Source: Pseudomonas sp. gcc21
GTDB lineage: Bacteria; Pseudomonadota; Gammaproteobacteria; Pseudomonadales; Pseudomonadaceae
Length of the DNA: 64,000 bases
Direction of reading: 5' to 3'
Assembly: GCF_012844345.1 (NCBI RefSeq)
Contig: NZ_CP051625.1
Location: 1,736,001-1,800,000, forward strand
Shown here: positions 36,404 through 44,058 of the stretch, in pieces
Layout of the letters: each line of letters begins with the position of its first letter
How positions within the stretch are numbered: position 1 is the first letter of the stretch
Translations under genes and position numbers: made by a program
The notes under the pieces: model-generated
Databases searched by the model: none
Seen by the model: the letters and a program-made list of their open reading frames with translations, nothing else
What the model was told of the DNA's origin: nothing

Positions 36404-37041
36404 GCAACGCCACCTTCCGCCACGTAATCGAAAAGCTCCTGCAAGGCGAGCTGCTCTGTGAAGTCAGCGACGAGGCGGGTTATCTGTATCTGCAGCTGGA
36501 AGATAACCTCGACCGGGTCAATCAGCATCTGGCCGTGCTCGGCCGTGGCGTCGCGCTGACCAGCGATATGACCGGTTATTACTGCGTCTACCTGGATGTT
36601 GAGGACAAGGGCGTACGCAACCGGCTGAACCATCAGTTCCATGCACTTGCCACCAAATGGGAGGCATTGCTGATGTGGCTGCGCCTGACCCGCCAGCTGT
36701 CACCAGAGGCGCATCCTCTGAGCGCGCGCGACATTCTCAAGGAAAGCGAGTTGCTTGGGGCGATTGAGAGCTCCTCCGCGCTGCAGGCCGAGCTTGAAAG
36801 CATCGCGCAGCGGTTCCAGATGCGCGGCAAGGTCGATCCCCGTACCCGTCTCAATCAACTGCTGCGTTTTCTTGAGAAGGAAGGTTTTCTCGTCGAACGT
36901 CACCCATCGGTCTATCAAGCCACTGCGCGCTGGTCGATGCTGCAGGATCAGATGGAGTTCATTCGTCAGCAGGAAGGCATCCGGCTCGCGGACCGGGAAC
37001 ATGAACAGGCGACCGCGCAGGAACAGGAGCAGCTGATCTGA
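36400..37041 (+). CDS. jetB: MukE/MksE-like subunit of a Wadjet/MksBEFG system (JetB)
   Basis: 213 residues starting MSNATFRHVIEKLLQGELLC. Winged-helix-like content with 'HQFHALATKWEALLMWLRL', 'KVDPRTRLNQLLRFLEKEGF' and a long Glu/Gln-rich C-terminal helix ('IRLADREHEQATAQEQEQ'). Size and position between the SMC and kleisin-like genes match MksE/JetB, the regulator bound to the kleisin. Its ATG overlaps the jetC stop (ATGA) and its stop shares a base with the next ATG. Confidence 0.8.
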   Translation: MSNATFRHVIEKLLQGELLCEVSDEAGYLYLQLEDNLDRVNQHLAVLGRGVALTSDMTGYYCVYLDVEDKGVRNRLNHQFHALATKWEALLMWLRLTRQLSPEAHPLSARDILKESELLGAIESSSALQAELESIAQRFQMRGKVDPRTRLNQLLRFLEKEGFLVERHPSVYQATARWSMLQDQMEFIRQQEGIRLADREHEQATAQEQEQLI

Positions 37042-38297
37042 TGGCCAGGTACGACGAAGCCGCGCGTACCATTCGCATGCTGGACAAGCACTGCGATGTC
37101 CTGAGCCGCGCCTGCATCGAAAATCAGGGCATTATCGTCGACGAGCAGGACGGCGAAAAAGCCATTGCCGACCTGCAGGCGCACCGCCTGGTTTTCCGTC
37201 TGGACGAGCGTGATTCCTACGTGCAGGTCAACCGGGTGGTGTCCGAGCTGTTCCATCACGCCACGCAGAATTACCGTCGCCGGTTGTCGAGCGGCGCCGT
37301 AGATGATCTGTTCGACCAGCTCAAGCACGCCATCTCCGGCTATCTGGCTACCGCTGACCGCGGCCTGATGCGTGACCAGAAGGTTTACGAATCGGAAATT
37401 CAGGAGATCGTCGCGCACCTGATCGATACGCTGCGCGAGATCACCCAGCGCTTCGCGGGCTACGTGCGCAACGAGTTCAGCATGGTCAGCGATCTGTCGC
37501 AGCGCATCCGGGAAAACGAACGTGCGATCAAGGAGGCCTCACAGCTGAATGACCTGTTTGCCACCCTGACGCCTGATGTGCTGTCAGAGCTCGCGCGTTC
37601 GGACCGTTTGCTTTCGCACCTGCTCAAGAAAGTGCTCGGGCGTGCGGTCGGCTCCTGTGCAGACGAACTCCACGATGCCTTGCACAAACTGCGCGAGAAC
37701 CTGACCAAGCTGCAGGACGATCAGCGTTATCGCGAGCACAACGAGCTGATCGATACGCTGCTGCAGCACTATCAGCGTAACCCCGGCTACCAACCGGGAC
37801 TTGAACATTACCGCAGCATTCCGCGCATTTTCCGCTCCGCCGAACGGCTTGAGTTGAAAGCTCACCCGCCCATCGACAGCCCCAGCGAAGAACGCGTGCT
37901 GAGCGATATCGCCCAACAGGCGCTGGCGCGTATCGCCGCGGATGAACAGCCTGAACGTCGACATCAGGAGCCGCCCCTGGTACCGGTCAAGGATTGCCGC
38001 GACGGCGTTTTCCTGGCCGAACCCGAGCCGGTGGAGCAGGCTCTGCGCCAGATGTTCGAGATACTGCCGCAACTGGCCGAGCAGCAACCGGCCTCCTCTC
38101 TTGCGTGCCTGTCCTACCTGGATCTCGAAATCGATCCCGAGCTATGGCTGGTATGCGTCGCCGATCACTACGCCAACAGCGACTACGCCAAGGGCGATCA
38201 GCTCAGCATGCGCTTCCGTGAGCGGCCCCTGCCCGGCTACTCAGGCAACCATATGGTCGAGGACATTGAGTTTCGCCTGGTGAGCCATGGAGCCTGA
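37041..38297 (+). CDS. jetA: MukF/MksF-like kleisin of a Wadjet/MksBEFG system (JetA)
   Basis: 418 residues. An N-terminal winged-helix-like part ('EAARTIRMLDKHCDVLSRAC') is followed by helical segments ('LFDQLKHAISGYLATADRG', 'HLIDTLREITQRFAGYVRN') and a C-terminal domain ending 'MRFRERPLPGYSGNHMVEDI'. This is the expected plan of an MksF-type kleisin that bridges the SMC heads. It starts one base inside the jetB stop and ends 11 bp inside jetD. Assigned mainly by operon position and fold pattern, since kleisins are poorly conserved. Confidence 0.78.
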   Translation: MARYDEAARTIRMLDKHCDVLSRACIENQGIIVDEQDGEKAIADLQAHRLVFRLDERDSYVQVNRVVSELFHHATQNYRRRLSSGAVDDLFDQLKHAISGYLATADRGLMRDQKVYESEIQEIVAHLIDTLREITQRFAGYVRNEFSMVSDLSQRIRENERAIKEASQLNDLFATLTPDVLSELARSDRLLSHLLKKVLGRAVGSCADELHDALHKLRENLTKLQDDQRYREHNELIDTLLQHYQRNPGYQPGLEHYRSIPRIFRSAERLELKAHPPIDSPSEERVLSDIAQQALARIAADEQPERRHQEPPLVPVKDCRDGVFLAEPEPVEQALRQMFEILPQLAEQQPASSLACLSYLDLEIDPELWLVCVADHYANSDYAKGDQLSMRFRERPLPGYSGNHMVEDIEFRLVSHGA

Positions 38298-39165
38298 GTG
38301 GTTCAAGACGGTCCAGGAGGCCTTGCGTACACGCAAGCGCAAGGTGCCGCTGACCCGTGTCTGGCTATCGATTCACGAAGAATACGGCGTCGGCATACGG
38401 TCGCGCTCGAGTCTGGATCTGTCAGACAGCGATCTCGACAAGCTATACACAGCAGCCCGACGCCTGACCCGCCACGACCCACTGTCACTGGATATTGAGA
38501 AGAGCCGGACGGACCTGTCCGCAGACACCGCGCAGGACAAACTCGGTTCTCAACCGGTCTTCCGCATGGTGCGCGTAGCCACGACCGACGGGCTGGTCGA
38601 GATGCGCGACGACAACGGCGCGATAGTCCAGATCCCCTGTCTACCGGGGATGTATGTTGGGGTTTGTGGCGCGAAACTGGTGATAAATCCCGAGCGCATT
38701 GACCAGGTGATCATCATTGAAAATGGCAGCGCCATGGAGCGCTGGTGGGATATCACGCATATGTTGCCGGAGCGCTATCGGCAGCGAAGTCTGTTCGTGT
38801 ACCGCGGCCACGGCGCGGATGCCGCGGCGCTTCTGGGCACGCTGGAGGCTCTGCCGGATTCGGTTGCGATCCTGTTTTTTGGGGATTTCGATCCGAGCGG
38901 GATAGATATCGCTCTGGGCGTCGGCAAGCATCTGGGGCGATGCCATATCGCATTACTCGCCCCCGCCGAGCCGGGAAAGCTGGTGCAAACTATGTCAAAG
39001 CCTGGGACGTTCGAGAAGCAGTACCCGTGCCTGCAACGACTGCTCGAGCTGAATCGCTCAGCTGAACTAATGAAGCTGCTGGCATCGATCAGGCAGAACG
39101 GATGGGCGGTGACTCAGGAATCCCTGATCGCCCATCGCATACCGCTGGCTATTTATTCCGTTTAA
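38287..39165 (+). CDS. jetD: TOPRIM nuclease of a Wadjet/MksBEFG system (JetD/MksG)
   Basis: 292 residues. The TOPRIM core is visible: acidic Glu145 in 'QVIIIENGSAMERWW' and Asp200-Phe-Asp202 in 'VAILFFGDFDPSGIDIA', as in JetD/MksG and topoisomerase VI-type nucleases that cleave plasmid DNA once the SMC complex has stalled on it. The N-terminal ~110 residues are a compact basic domain. At 292 residues it is shorter than JetD proteins as I recall them (nearer 400), with the shortfall at the N-terminus. The ATG lies 11 bp inside jetA. Last gene of the operon. Confidence 0.85.
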   Translation: MEPEWFKTVQEALRTRKRKVPLTRVWLSIHEEYGVGIRSRSSLDLSDSDLDKLYTAARRLTRHDPLSLDIEKSRTDLSADTAQDKLGSQPVFRMVRVATTDGLVEMRDDNGAIVQIPCLPGMYVGVCGAKLVINPERIDQVIIIENGSAMERWWDITHMLPERYRQRSLFVYRGHGADAAALLGTLEALPDSVAILFFGDFDPSGIDIALGVGKHLGRCHIALLAPAEPGKLVQTMSKPGTFEKQYPCLQRLLELNRSAELMKLLASIRQNGWAVTQESLIAHRIPLAIYSV

Positions 39166-39193
39166 CGAAAGGTTGCTGACGTTCAACAAGAGC

Positions 39194-39219
39194 GCAGGCG
39201 CCCTTCGGGGAGCGCCTGC
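39194..39219. terminator. Hairpin with UUCG-type loop between convergent jetD and methyltransferase genes
   Basis: gcaggcgc and gcgcctgc pair around an inner cc-ttcg-gg loop, 29 bp after jetD and 12 bp after the end of the opposing gene. The UUCG loop makes it stable. T tracts are weak on both sides. Confidence 0.5.
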
Positions 39220-39231
39220 AGCAAGCTCACT

Positions 39232-40053
39232 TCAGATACGCTGGGCATTCCAGCCCACTGCGACATCGGTACCCTCCAGCGGAACGATCCGGTCGCCTTC
39301 GACCTTGCCTACATACTGCCGGGAGTCGATGGTAAAGCGGATCTCATTGCCGTGCAGGTGCGGCTCGGACAGCATCATGGGCTCGCCTCCGATTTCGGCG
39401 CTGCCCACTACTCTCTGGTAACTCTGTTCAATGAGGATCAGCGCTTCGGTCCCCTCGGCAGTGGTCAACTGCCATTTGCCGCCCACGCTCGCCGGCACGG
39501 TCCACATATGCACGGTACCGCCCTCCACCGTATCGGACTGATCCGGCTCCCATTCGCCGAGGTCAAAGCTGTGGGTGAGTACGCGCGCGCCGGGGTTCAT
39601 GTTCTTCAGTATGACCGGCTGTAACCAGAGATTCTTCGCATTGAGCTGATACACCGTCAGTACCGATGCGTCGGAGAGATCAGTTTCTTGCAGATCGGCT
39701 CGCTCGAACCGAACCCGATCCGCTACGCCAGCCTCCTCGGCGTTCTGCTGCGCTTGGGCGAGCCGCGCGCTGTTCAGATCAATGCCCAGTGCCGAGCCGG
39801 CGTTCCAATCCTTGACGGCGCTGATGGCGATGCGGCCGTCCCCGGATCCAAGATCGATGAGGTGATCGTCCGGTTGCAGCGCTGCCATCTCGAGCATGCG
39901 CTCAACAACGGGATAAGGGGTTGGCACATAGGGTCGAGCGGGGGCGGTCGACGCCGCGGCATTGCCTGCGAACGACAAGAGGGAAGCCAGCGTTATCGTC
40001 AGGGTTGCGGTGCGGGCGCGTAAACTGCCCGCACGGAGCGTAAAGGGGGCCAT
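39232..40053 (-). CDS. Exported class I SAM-dependent methyltransferase-like protein
   Basis: 273 residues. The N-terminus 'RARTATLTITLASLLSFAG' with 'NAAAS' looks like a Sec signal peptide. Residues ~48-160 hold a Rossmann methyltransferase core: 'DDHLIDLGSGDGRIAISAVK' (motif I, SAM loop), 'ALGIDLN' and 'VRFERADLQETD'. The C-terminal ~80 residues are a beta-rich domain. SAM is not known to be available in the periplasm, so either the hydrophobic stretch is a membrane anchor or the fold has another use. Two ATGs are adjacent; the second (40053) has correct spacing to GGAGG. Confidence 0.7.
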   Translation of the reverse strand: MAPFTLRAGSLRARTATLTITLASLLSFAGNAAASTAPARPYVPTPYPVVERMLEMAALQPDDHLIDLGSGDGRIAISAVKDWNAGSALGIDLNSARLAQAQQNAEEAGVADRVRFERADLQETDLSDASVLTVYQLNAKNLWLQPVILKNMNPGARVLTHSFDLGEWEPDQSDTVEGGTVHMWTVPASVGGKWQLTTAEGTEALILIEQSYQRVVGSAEIGGEPMMLSEPHLHGNEIRFTIDSRQYVGKVEGDRIVPLEGTDVAVGWNAQRI

Positions 40054-40377
40054 CATTCCTCCAGCAAAACACGTTTGACATTAAAGGAATCCGCTACGGG
40101 CGACCCCAAGAGGAGGCAGCCGAGACACGGAAGAGCGCGTGCCATTTATCCGATATATCAGCACGACTTTGCCTCCCTGCCTGACAAAGCTAAGTAGTCG
40201 GATGAATCGCTGTCAACGCGGCCAGTCGGGGGCGGCATGGAAGCGTGAGCGGAATCTCAGTCCGGAATTGAACGGCCACACAAAGCGGAACTCATTGGTC
40301 ACGCGGGTTTCTGATAGCAGTGCCGAGCGGATGTAAACCCAACGACGATTTCAGCACGGGCACGCGAGCTCGACGGG
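40054..40377 (-). other. Intergenic region between methyltransferase and amidotransferase genes
   Basis: 324 bp on which no gene is seen. It should carry the promoter of the methyltransferase-like gene (candidate at 40187-40216) and the 3' end of the amidotransferase transcript. Confidence 0.45.
40187..40216 (-). promoter_or_regulatory. Sigma-70-like promoter candidate for the exported methyltransferase gene
   Basis: On the minus strand TTGACA is followed by an 18-bp spacer and TAGCTT. The -35 is perfect, the -10 matches three of six positions. Confidence 0.3.
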
Positions 40378-41157
40378 TTACCGCAGCACATTACCCTGCA
40401 TAACTGTCTTGCCCCCGCACCACAACCTCCATTCCCCAGGCATGTATAACTGCCAGGTCTCGTTACTGGTGAGGGGTTCGGTTGCGATGACGGTCACTAC
40501 ATCATTCGGGGTGGTGTGCTCCTGAAAATCGATCGCAAGGTCGCGATCGCTCAGTTGGGCCGGACCGAAAGGCGCACGCCGGGTGATCCACGCGAGCTTG
40601 GTGGTGCACAGGGTAAACAGCCATTCCCCATTGCTGATCATCAGGTTGCACACGCCCTGGCGTGCGAACGCTCCACAGATGCCGGCCAGGCACGGCACCA
40701 GCTCTTCCAGCTCCGGCGCGGAACCGAAACGGCTTCGCAGCGTATTGAGAAGATCGCAGAACAACGCCTCGCTATCAGTAGAGCCCACCGGCTGAAAGGG
40801 TCCAGGCGAGGCGGCAAAATCATGCAGCTGGCCGTTGTGAGCGAAGGTCCAGTAGCGTCCCCATAACTCCCGGATGAACGGGTGCGTATTTACCAGCCCC
40901 ACGCGTCCGACGTTAGCCTGGCGGATGTGGCAAATCACGTTTTCCGATTTGATCGGATAGCTCTCGACCAGCTGCGCAATGGCCGACTGATGACAGGGCT
41001 GCGGGTCATGGAAGCAGCGCACGCCCAGCCCTTCATAGAACGCCACGCCCCAACCGTCCCCGTGCGGGCCGGTTCCGCCGCCGCGCTGCATGAGACCCGC
41101 AAAACTGAAACAGATATCGGTCGGCACATTGGCGCTCATACCCATCAGTTCGCACAT
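40378..41157 (-). CDS. Class II glutamine amidotransferase (YafJ-like)
   Basis: 259 residues with the N-terminal nucleophile Cys2 directly after Met ('MCELMGMSANVPTDICFSF'). The Ntn-type amidotransferase pattern continues with 'GDGWGVAFYEG', 'ICHIRQANVGRVGLVNTHPF' and 'FAHNGQL', the residues that bind and hydrolyse glutamine. No synthase domain is fused, as in YafJ and related stand-alone proteins, so the acceptor is unknown. Single gene; the next gene upstream diverges. Confidence 0.85.
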   Translation of the reverse strand: MCELMGMSANVPTDICFSFAGLMQRGGGTGPHGDGWGVAFYEGLGVRCFHDPQPCHQSAIAQLVESYPIKSENVICHIRQANVGRVGLVNTHPFIRELWGRYWTFAHNGQLHDFAASPGPFQPVGSTDSEALFCDLLNTLRSRFGSAPELEELVPCLAGICGAFARQGVCNLMISNGEWLFTLCTTKLAWITRRAPFGPAQLSDRDLAIDFQEHTTPNDVVTVIATEPLTSNETWQLYMPGEWRLWCGGKTVMQGNVLR

Positions 41158-41283
41158 CGATTCGATCCTCTATCAGACAATGACTTGATCTTAGGCCAGC
41201 CATACGCGCCGCGCCTTCTCCCCGAAACTAACGCCCCACCCTCAAGTCTCAACAGTGACACTATCGTCAACAGGAGTCTCTAA

Positions 41284-41598
41284 ATGAAGCTTTCCAGGGA
41301 ATACCTCACTGCGCTGTTTCTCGCCCTCGGCCTGATTCTCATGGGCGGTTGTACCGTAGCCTCGGGCCAGAAGTCGGCCGGCGAATTTGTCGATGACAGC
41401 GTCATCAGCACTCAGGTCAAAACCGCTCTGATCAAGGACGACACTGTCCGCGCCAGCGAGATAAATGTCGAGACCTACAAGGGCGAGGTTCAGCTGACCG
41501 GTTATGTCAGTTCACGGGCGGCCGCCAATCGCGCGGTTGAGCTGACGCGGCAGATAAAAGGCGTCACGTCGGTCCGCGACGATATGCAGATTCGCTGA
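41284..41598 (+). CDS. BON-domain lipoprotein
   Basis: 104 residues. The signal 'LTALFLALGLILMGGC' ends in a lipobox (M-G-G-C). Residues ~38-104 form one BON domain: 'DSVISTQVKTALIKDDTVRA' followed by 'EINVETYKGEVQLTGYVSS' and 'IKGVTSVRDDMQIR'. BON proteins (OsmY/DolP class) bind lipid surfaces and support envelope integrity; this single-domain lipoprotein fits the outer membrane. AGGAG lies seven to eight bases before the ATG. A strong hairpin follows. Confidence 0.88.
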   Translation: MKLSREYLTALFLALGLILMGGCTVASGQKSAGEFVDDSVISTQVKTALIKDDTVRASEINVETYKGEVQLTGYVSSRAAANRAVELTRQIKGVTSVRDDMQIR

Positions 41599-41600
41599 CG

Positions 41601-41629
41601 GTAACGCCCGGCATGAGGCCGGGCGTTAC
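41601..41629. terminator. Terminator hairpin between convergent BON and UPF0016 genes
   Basis: gtaacgcccggc and gccgggcgttac form a perfect 12-bp stem with a 5-base loop, 2 bp after the BON gene stop and 23 bp from the end of the opposing gene. The flanks are only mildly T-rich. Confidence 0.65.
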
Positions 41630-41652
41630 TCTCACCTAGCCAATCCCGAGCC

Positions 41653-42246
41653 CTAACTTCCGCTGCCCATCGCATACCCGGTATAGGCAAGCCAGGCTGA
41701 ATACAAACCGAGTATGAGGAACGCCGCAGCCGCTATCCGGCGAATCAGGTCCAGCGGGAGCCGACCCGCCACCGCGTTGCCCAGAAACACGACCGGCACA
41801 TTGGCCAACATCATCCCCAGCGTCGTGCCAAGCACCACCCAGCCATAATCCACAAACTGAGCAGCCAGCACGACAGTCGCGATCTGGGTCTTGTCGCCCA
41901 TCTCCGCAATAAAGAAGGCAACCAGCGTTGCCATGAAAGCGCCGTAGCGGCCGATCGGCGCTGTGTCCTCGTCCTCAAGCTTGTCTGGAACCAGTGTCCA
42001 GGCCGCCACCGCAATGAAGCTCACCGCGACAATGCTATGCAGAAGGGTGTCGGACAGAAAGCTGGCGACCAGCTGGCCCAATGCGCCGGCCAGGGCGTGA
42101 TTAACCACTGTCGCGACGAAGATGCCCAGAACAATGGGCCAAGGATGATTACGAAAACGTACCGCCAGCAATAGCGCCAGCAATTGGGTTTTGTCGCCGA
42201 TCTCCGCCAGCGCAACAATACCGGTTGATACGAAAAAGGCTTCCAC
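41653..42246 (-). CDS. mneA: UPF0016/GDT1-family manganese exporter
   Basis: 197 residues, six membrane segments in two repeats, each with the family motif E-[LMI]-GDKTQ: 'LAEIGDKTQLLALLLAVRF' and 'IAEMGDKTQIATVVLAAQF'. Bacterial members (MneA) export Mn2+. The start is GTG at 42246, giving a short N-terminus right before the first repeat. The gene lies behind a yybP-ykoY riboswitch, which senses Mn2+ and strongly supports this function. Confidence 0.88.
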   Translation of the reverse strand: MEAFFVSTGIVALAEIGDKTQLLALLLAVRFRNHPWPIVLGIFVATVVNHALAGALGQLVASFLSDTLLHSIVAVSFIAVAAWTLVPDKLEDEDTAPIGRYGAFMATLVAFFIAEMGDKTQIATVVLAAQFVDYGWVVLGTTLGMMLANVPVVFLGNAVAGRLPLDLIRRIAAAAFLILGLYSAWLAYTGYAMGSGS

Positions 42247-42258
42247 GGATGTTCCAGA

Positions 42259-42303
42259 GAGGGCGGATCAGCGAACCAATGACACGCGCGCACCCCCGCC
42301 CTC
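42259..42303 (-). promoter_or_regulatory. Likely expression-platform hairpin of the manganese riboswitch
   Basis: GAGGGCGG and CCGCCCTC can pair across a 29-base loop between the aptamer and the GTG start. The 3' arm ends about a dozen bases before the start codon, so pairing could influence access to the ribosome binding site. Confidence 0.4.
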
Positions 42304-42318
42304 GGTTGGTGCATGCAT

Positions 42319-42433
42319 GTCAAAGGTCTCGTCAGACCCGATCGAAATGCGGGTCGCAAACGCCACGACCTGCGGGCCGATTATGTTGACGTTTGCCGTG
42401 GAAGACTGGCTTCCGGAGAGACTACTCCCCTAA
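42319..42433 (-). ncRNA. yybP-ykoY manganese riboswitch
   Basis: Read on the minus strand, the leader begins TTAGGGGAGTAG, contains ACGTCAACATAATCGG in the middle and ends TCTGACGAGACCTTTGAC. These are the conserved blocks of the yybP-ykoY aptamer (compare the E. coli mntP leader). It lies 70 bp before the UPF0016 gene in the same orientation. Binding of Mn2+ should raise expression of the exporter. Confidence 0.9.
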
Positions 42434-42468
42434 GACGGCCGGAACTTTAGCAATAAGGTCCGGGCAGA

Positions 42469-43488
42469 TCAACCTGGCGCGGTTGCCGAGTAGACCTTGA
42501 AGCGATTGTTCTCGCGCAACACGTGGCACGGGCCGATGTGAGCCTCCACCAGGGCGGGGTATTTCAGAAAGCCGTTGGCGACAATACGCAGCACTCCACG
42601 CGGCAAAAGATTGCGCGTGACCTGCTCGAAGAAGCGCTCGGCAATACTGGTGTCATGCCGGATACCGCTGTGAAACGGTGGATTGCTCACGACACCGGCA
42701 AAGCGCCCGTGAACATCGCTCAGACCGTCCGAGGGATAGACCTCGGCTTCGATATTATTGCGCTTGAGCGTCTCGGTCGCGCAGTAGAGCGCGAGGGCGT
42801 CTACATCAACCAGCTCAAACCGGGTCTCGGGGTTGCGTCGGCCGAGGGCCACGGACAACACCCCTGCCCCACAGCCAAAATCAAGTACTCTTCCTGCGGG
42901 CAGCTCGGCTGGCTCTTCTAACAGTAGCTCGCTGCCCTCATCGAGCCGGCCGTGGCTGAATACGCCGGGCAGGCTGACGAGATCAATCTTCTGGTCATGC
43001 AACTCGACGGTGAATTCACGCAGCCAGTCTTCCAGACGGAACGGCGCAGCCTGACCATTCACCGGCATGCGCCACAGCTGGCAATGGCGGGCCGAGTCGA
43101 GCTTTTCGGCGTTGTCGCCATACGGCGCCAACAGCTTTTCCGCACGGGTAATACCGCCCTTCTTCTCGCCCACCAGATACAACGGGCAACCAGCCTTTAA
43201 CAAAGGCGCCATCTGCGCCAGCGCATACTCGGCGCGCTCAAGCGCCTTGGGCATGACGAGAATCGCGCCGTCGAGCTCTTCGAGCTGCGGACAGAGATGC
43301 GAAAAACTTAGGTGTTCTTCATCAAGCTGGCCGTTCAGCCCCAGCCAGACGGCATAGTCCCAGGTCCAGACGTGCCAGTCGGCTGGCAACTCACGGGTCA
43401 GCCCATCGGCCACTGGATTGACCAACAGCAGTCGCTTGTTGGCGAACAACTCGCTACTGCGCTCAATAATCTGGCTGGTGTTGTCCAT
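42469..43488 (-). CDS. rsmC: 16S rRNA (guanine-1207-N2)-methyltransferase RsmC
   Basis: 339 residues. An N-terminal degenerate methyltransferase-like half ('KRLLLVNPVADGLTRELP') is followed by an active half with 'GRVLDFGCGAGVLSVALGRR' (SAM site) and the catalytic NPPF in 'FAGVVSNPPFHSGIRHDTS', the two-domain plan of RsmC, which methylates G1207 of 16S rRNA. The ATG at 43488 has GAGGAG upstream; 50 further in-frame codons upstream look non-coding. Single gene next to a repeat element. Confidence 0.85.
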   Translation of the reverse strand: MDNTSQIIERSSELFANKRLLLVNPVADGLTRELPADWHVWTWDYAVWLGLNGQLDEEHLSFSHLCPQLEELDGAILVMPKALERAEYALAQMAPLLKAGCPLYLVGEKKGGITRAEKLLAPYGDNAEKLDSARHCQLWRMPVNGQAAPFRLEDWLREFTVELHDQKIDLVSLPGVFSHGRLDEGSELLLEEPAELPAGRVLDFGCGAGVLSVALGRRNPETRFELVDVDALALYCATETLKRNNIEAEVYPSDGLSDVHGRFAGVVSNPPFHSGIRHDTSIAERFFEQVTRNLLPRGVLRIVANGFLKYPALVEAHIGPCHVLRENNRFKVYSATAPG

Positions 43489-43666
43489 GGCGGGCTCCTC
43501 GATGCTGGAAGGGGCTGGGATTGTACGCGGACGGGTCAGAGGGACCAAGCTGATCGTAGCTGACGGGGGCGCAGACCACGTTGCCATTCGCTGGGTTTGC
43601 GTTTCGGTGTGATGTTCCGTTAGCCGGAAACGCCTCAAGCAATAACTGCGTTGGTTCTGTTTTGGG

Positions 43667-43982
43667 GTCAGCTGTCGCGAGTCGACAGGGCTGCGCCGAC
43701 ACGCTGCAAGTACGTCCCTGTAAGCTCGCCGATGACATCCATGTCATCCCACGGTCGGCTCAGCCCTGTCGCCTCGCTTCGCATAAACATGGGCGTTGCC
43801 TGAGAGAGAATCAAAGCGAAAACTAAAGCGCTTTTAAACTTTACCTCACGGCGATGCTCATCAAGTCCGCCGGCTGTCAGGGTGGCGCAAGTGTCGAAAA
43901 CAGGGATGTTTTCGTCAAGCCCCCAGGGACGGGTTCACGGCGTCTTGCGCAAGCCTGACAGCTGGCGGGCGCCCTGCTCCGG
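43667..43982. repeat. Structured ~300-bp non-coding repeat, copy 1
   Basis: Closely matches the copies at 50886-51199 and 51266-51569. Module A (43677-43777) is closed by a 17-bp stem with one mismatch (gcgagtcgacagggctg with cagccctgtcgcctcgc) and contains the hairpin gatgacat-cc-atgtcatc. A variable linker of ~90 bp follows. Module B (43867-43968) is closed by ccgccggctgtcagg with cctgacagctggcgg and contains an inner pair gcgcaag/cttgcgc and the hairpin cgaaaaca-ggga-tgttttcg. It fills most of the 570-bp gap between rsmC and hrpB. Apparent reading frames inside it are by-products. Confidence 0.85.
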
Positions 43983-44058
43983 AGCATCGACGAAAACATT
44001 CACGCCGAATCAGATCACGCATGACAGGCAACCTTCCGCAGTACTGGAAACGTTCGGA

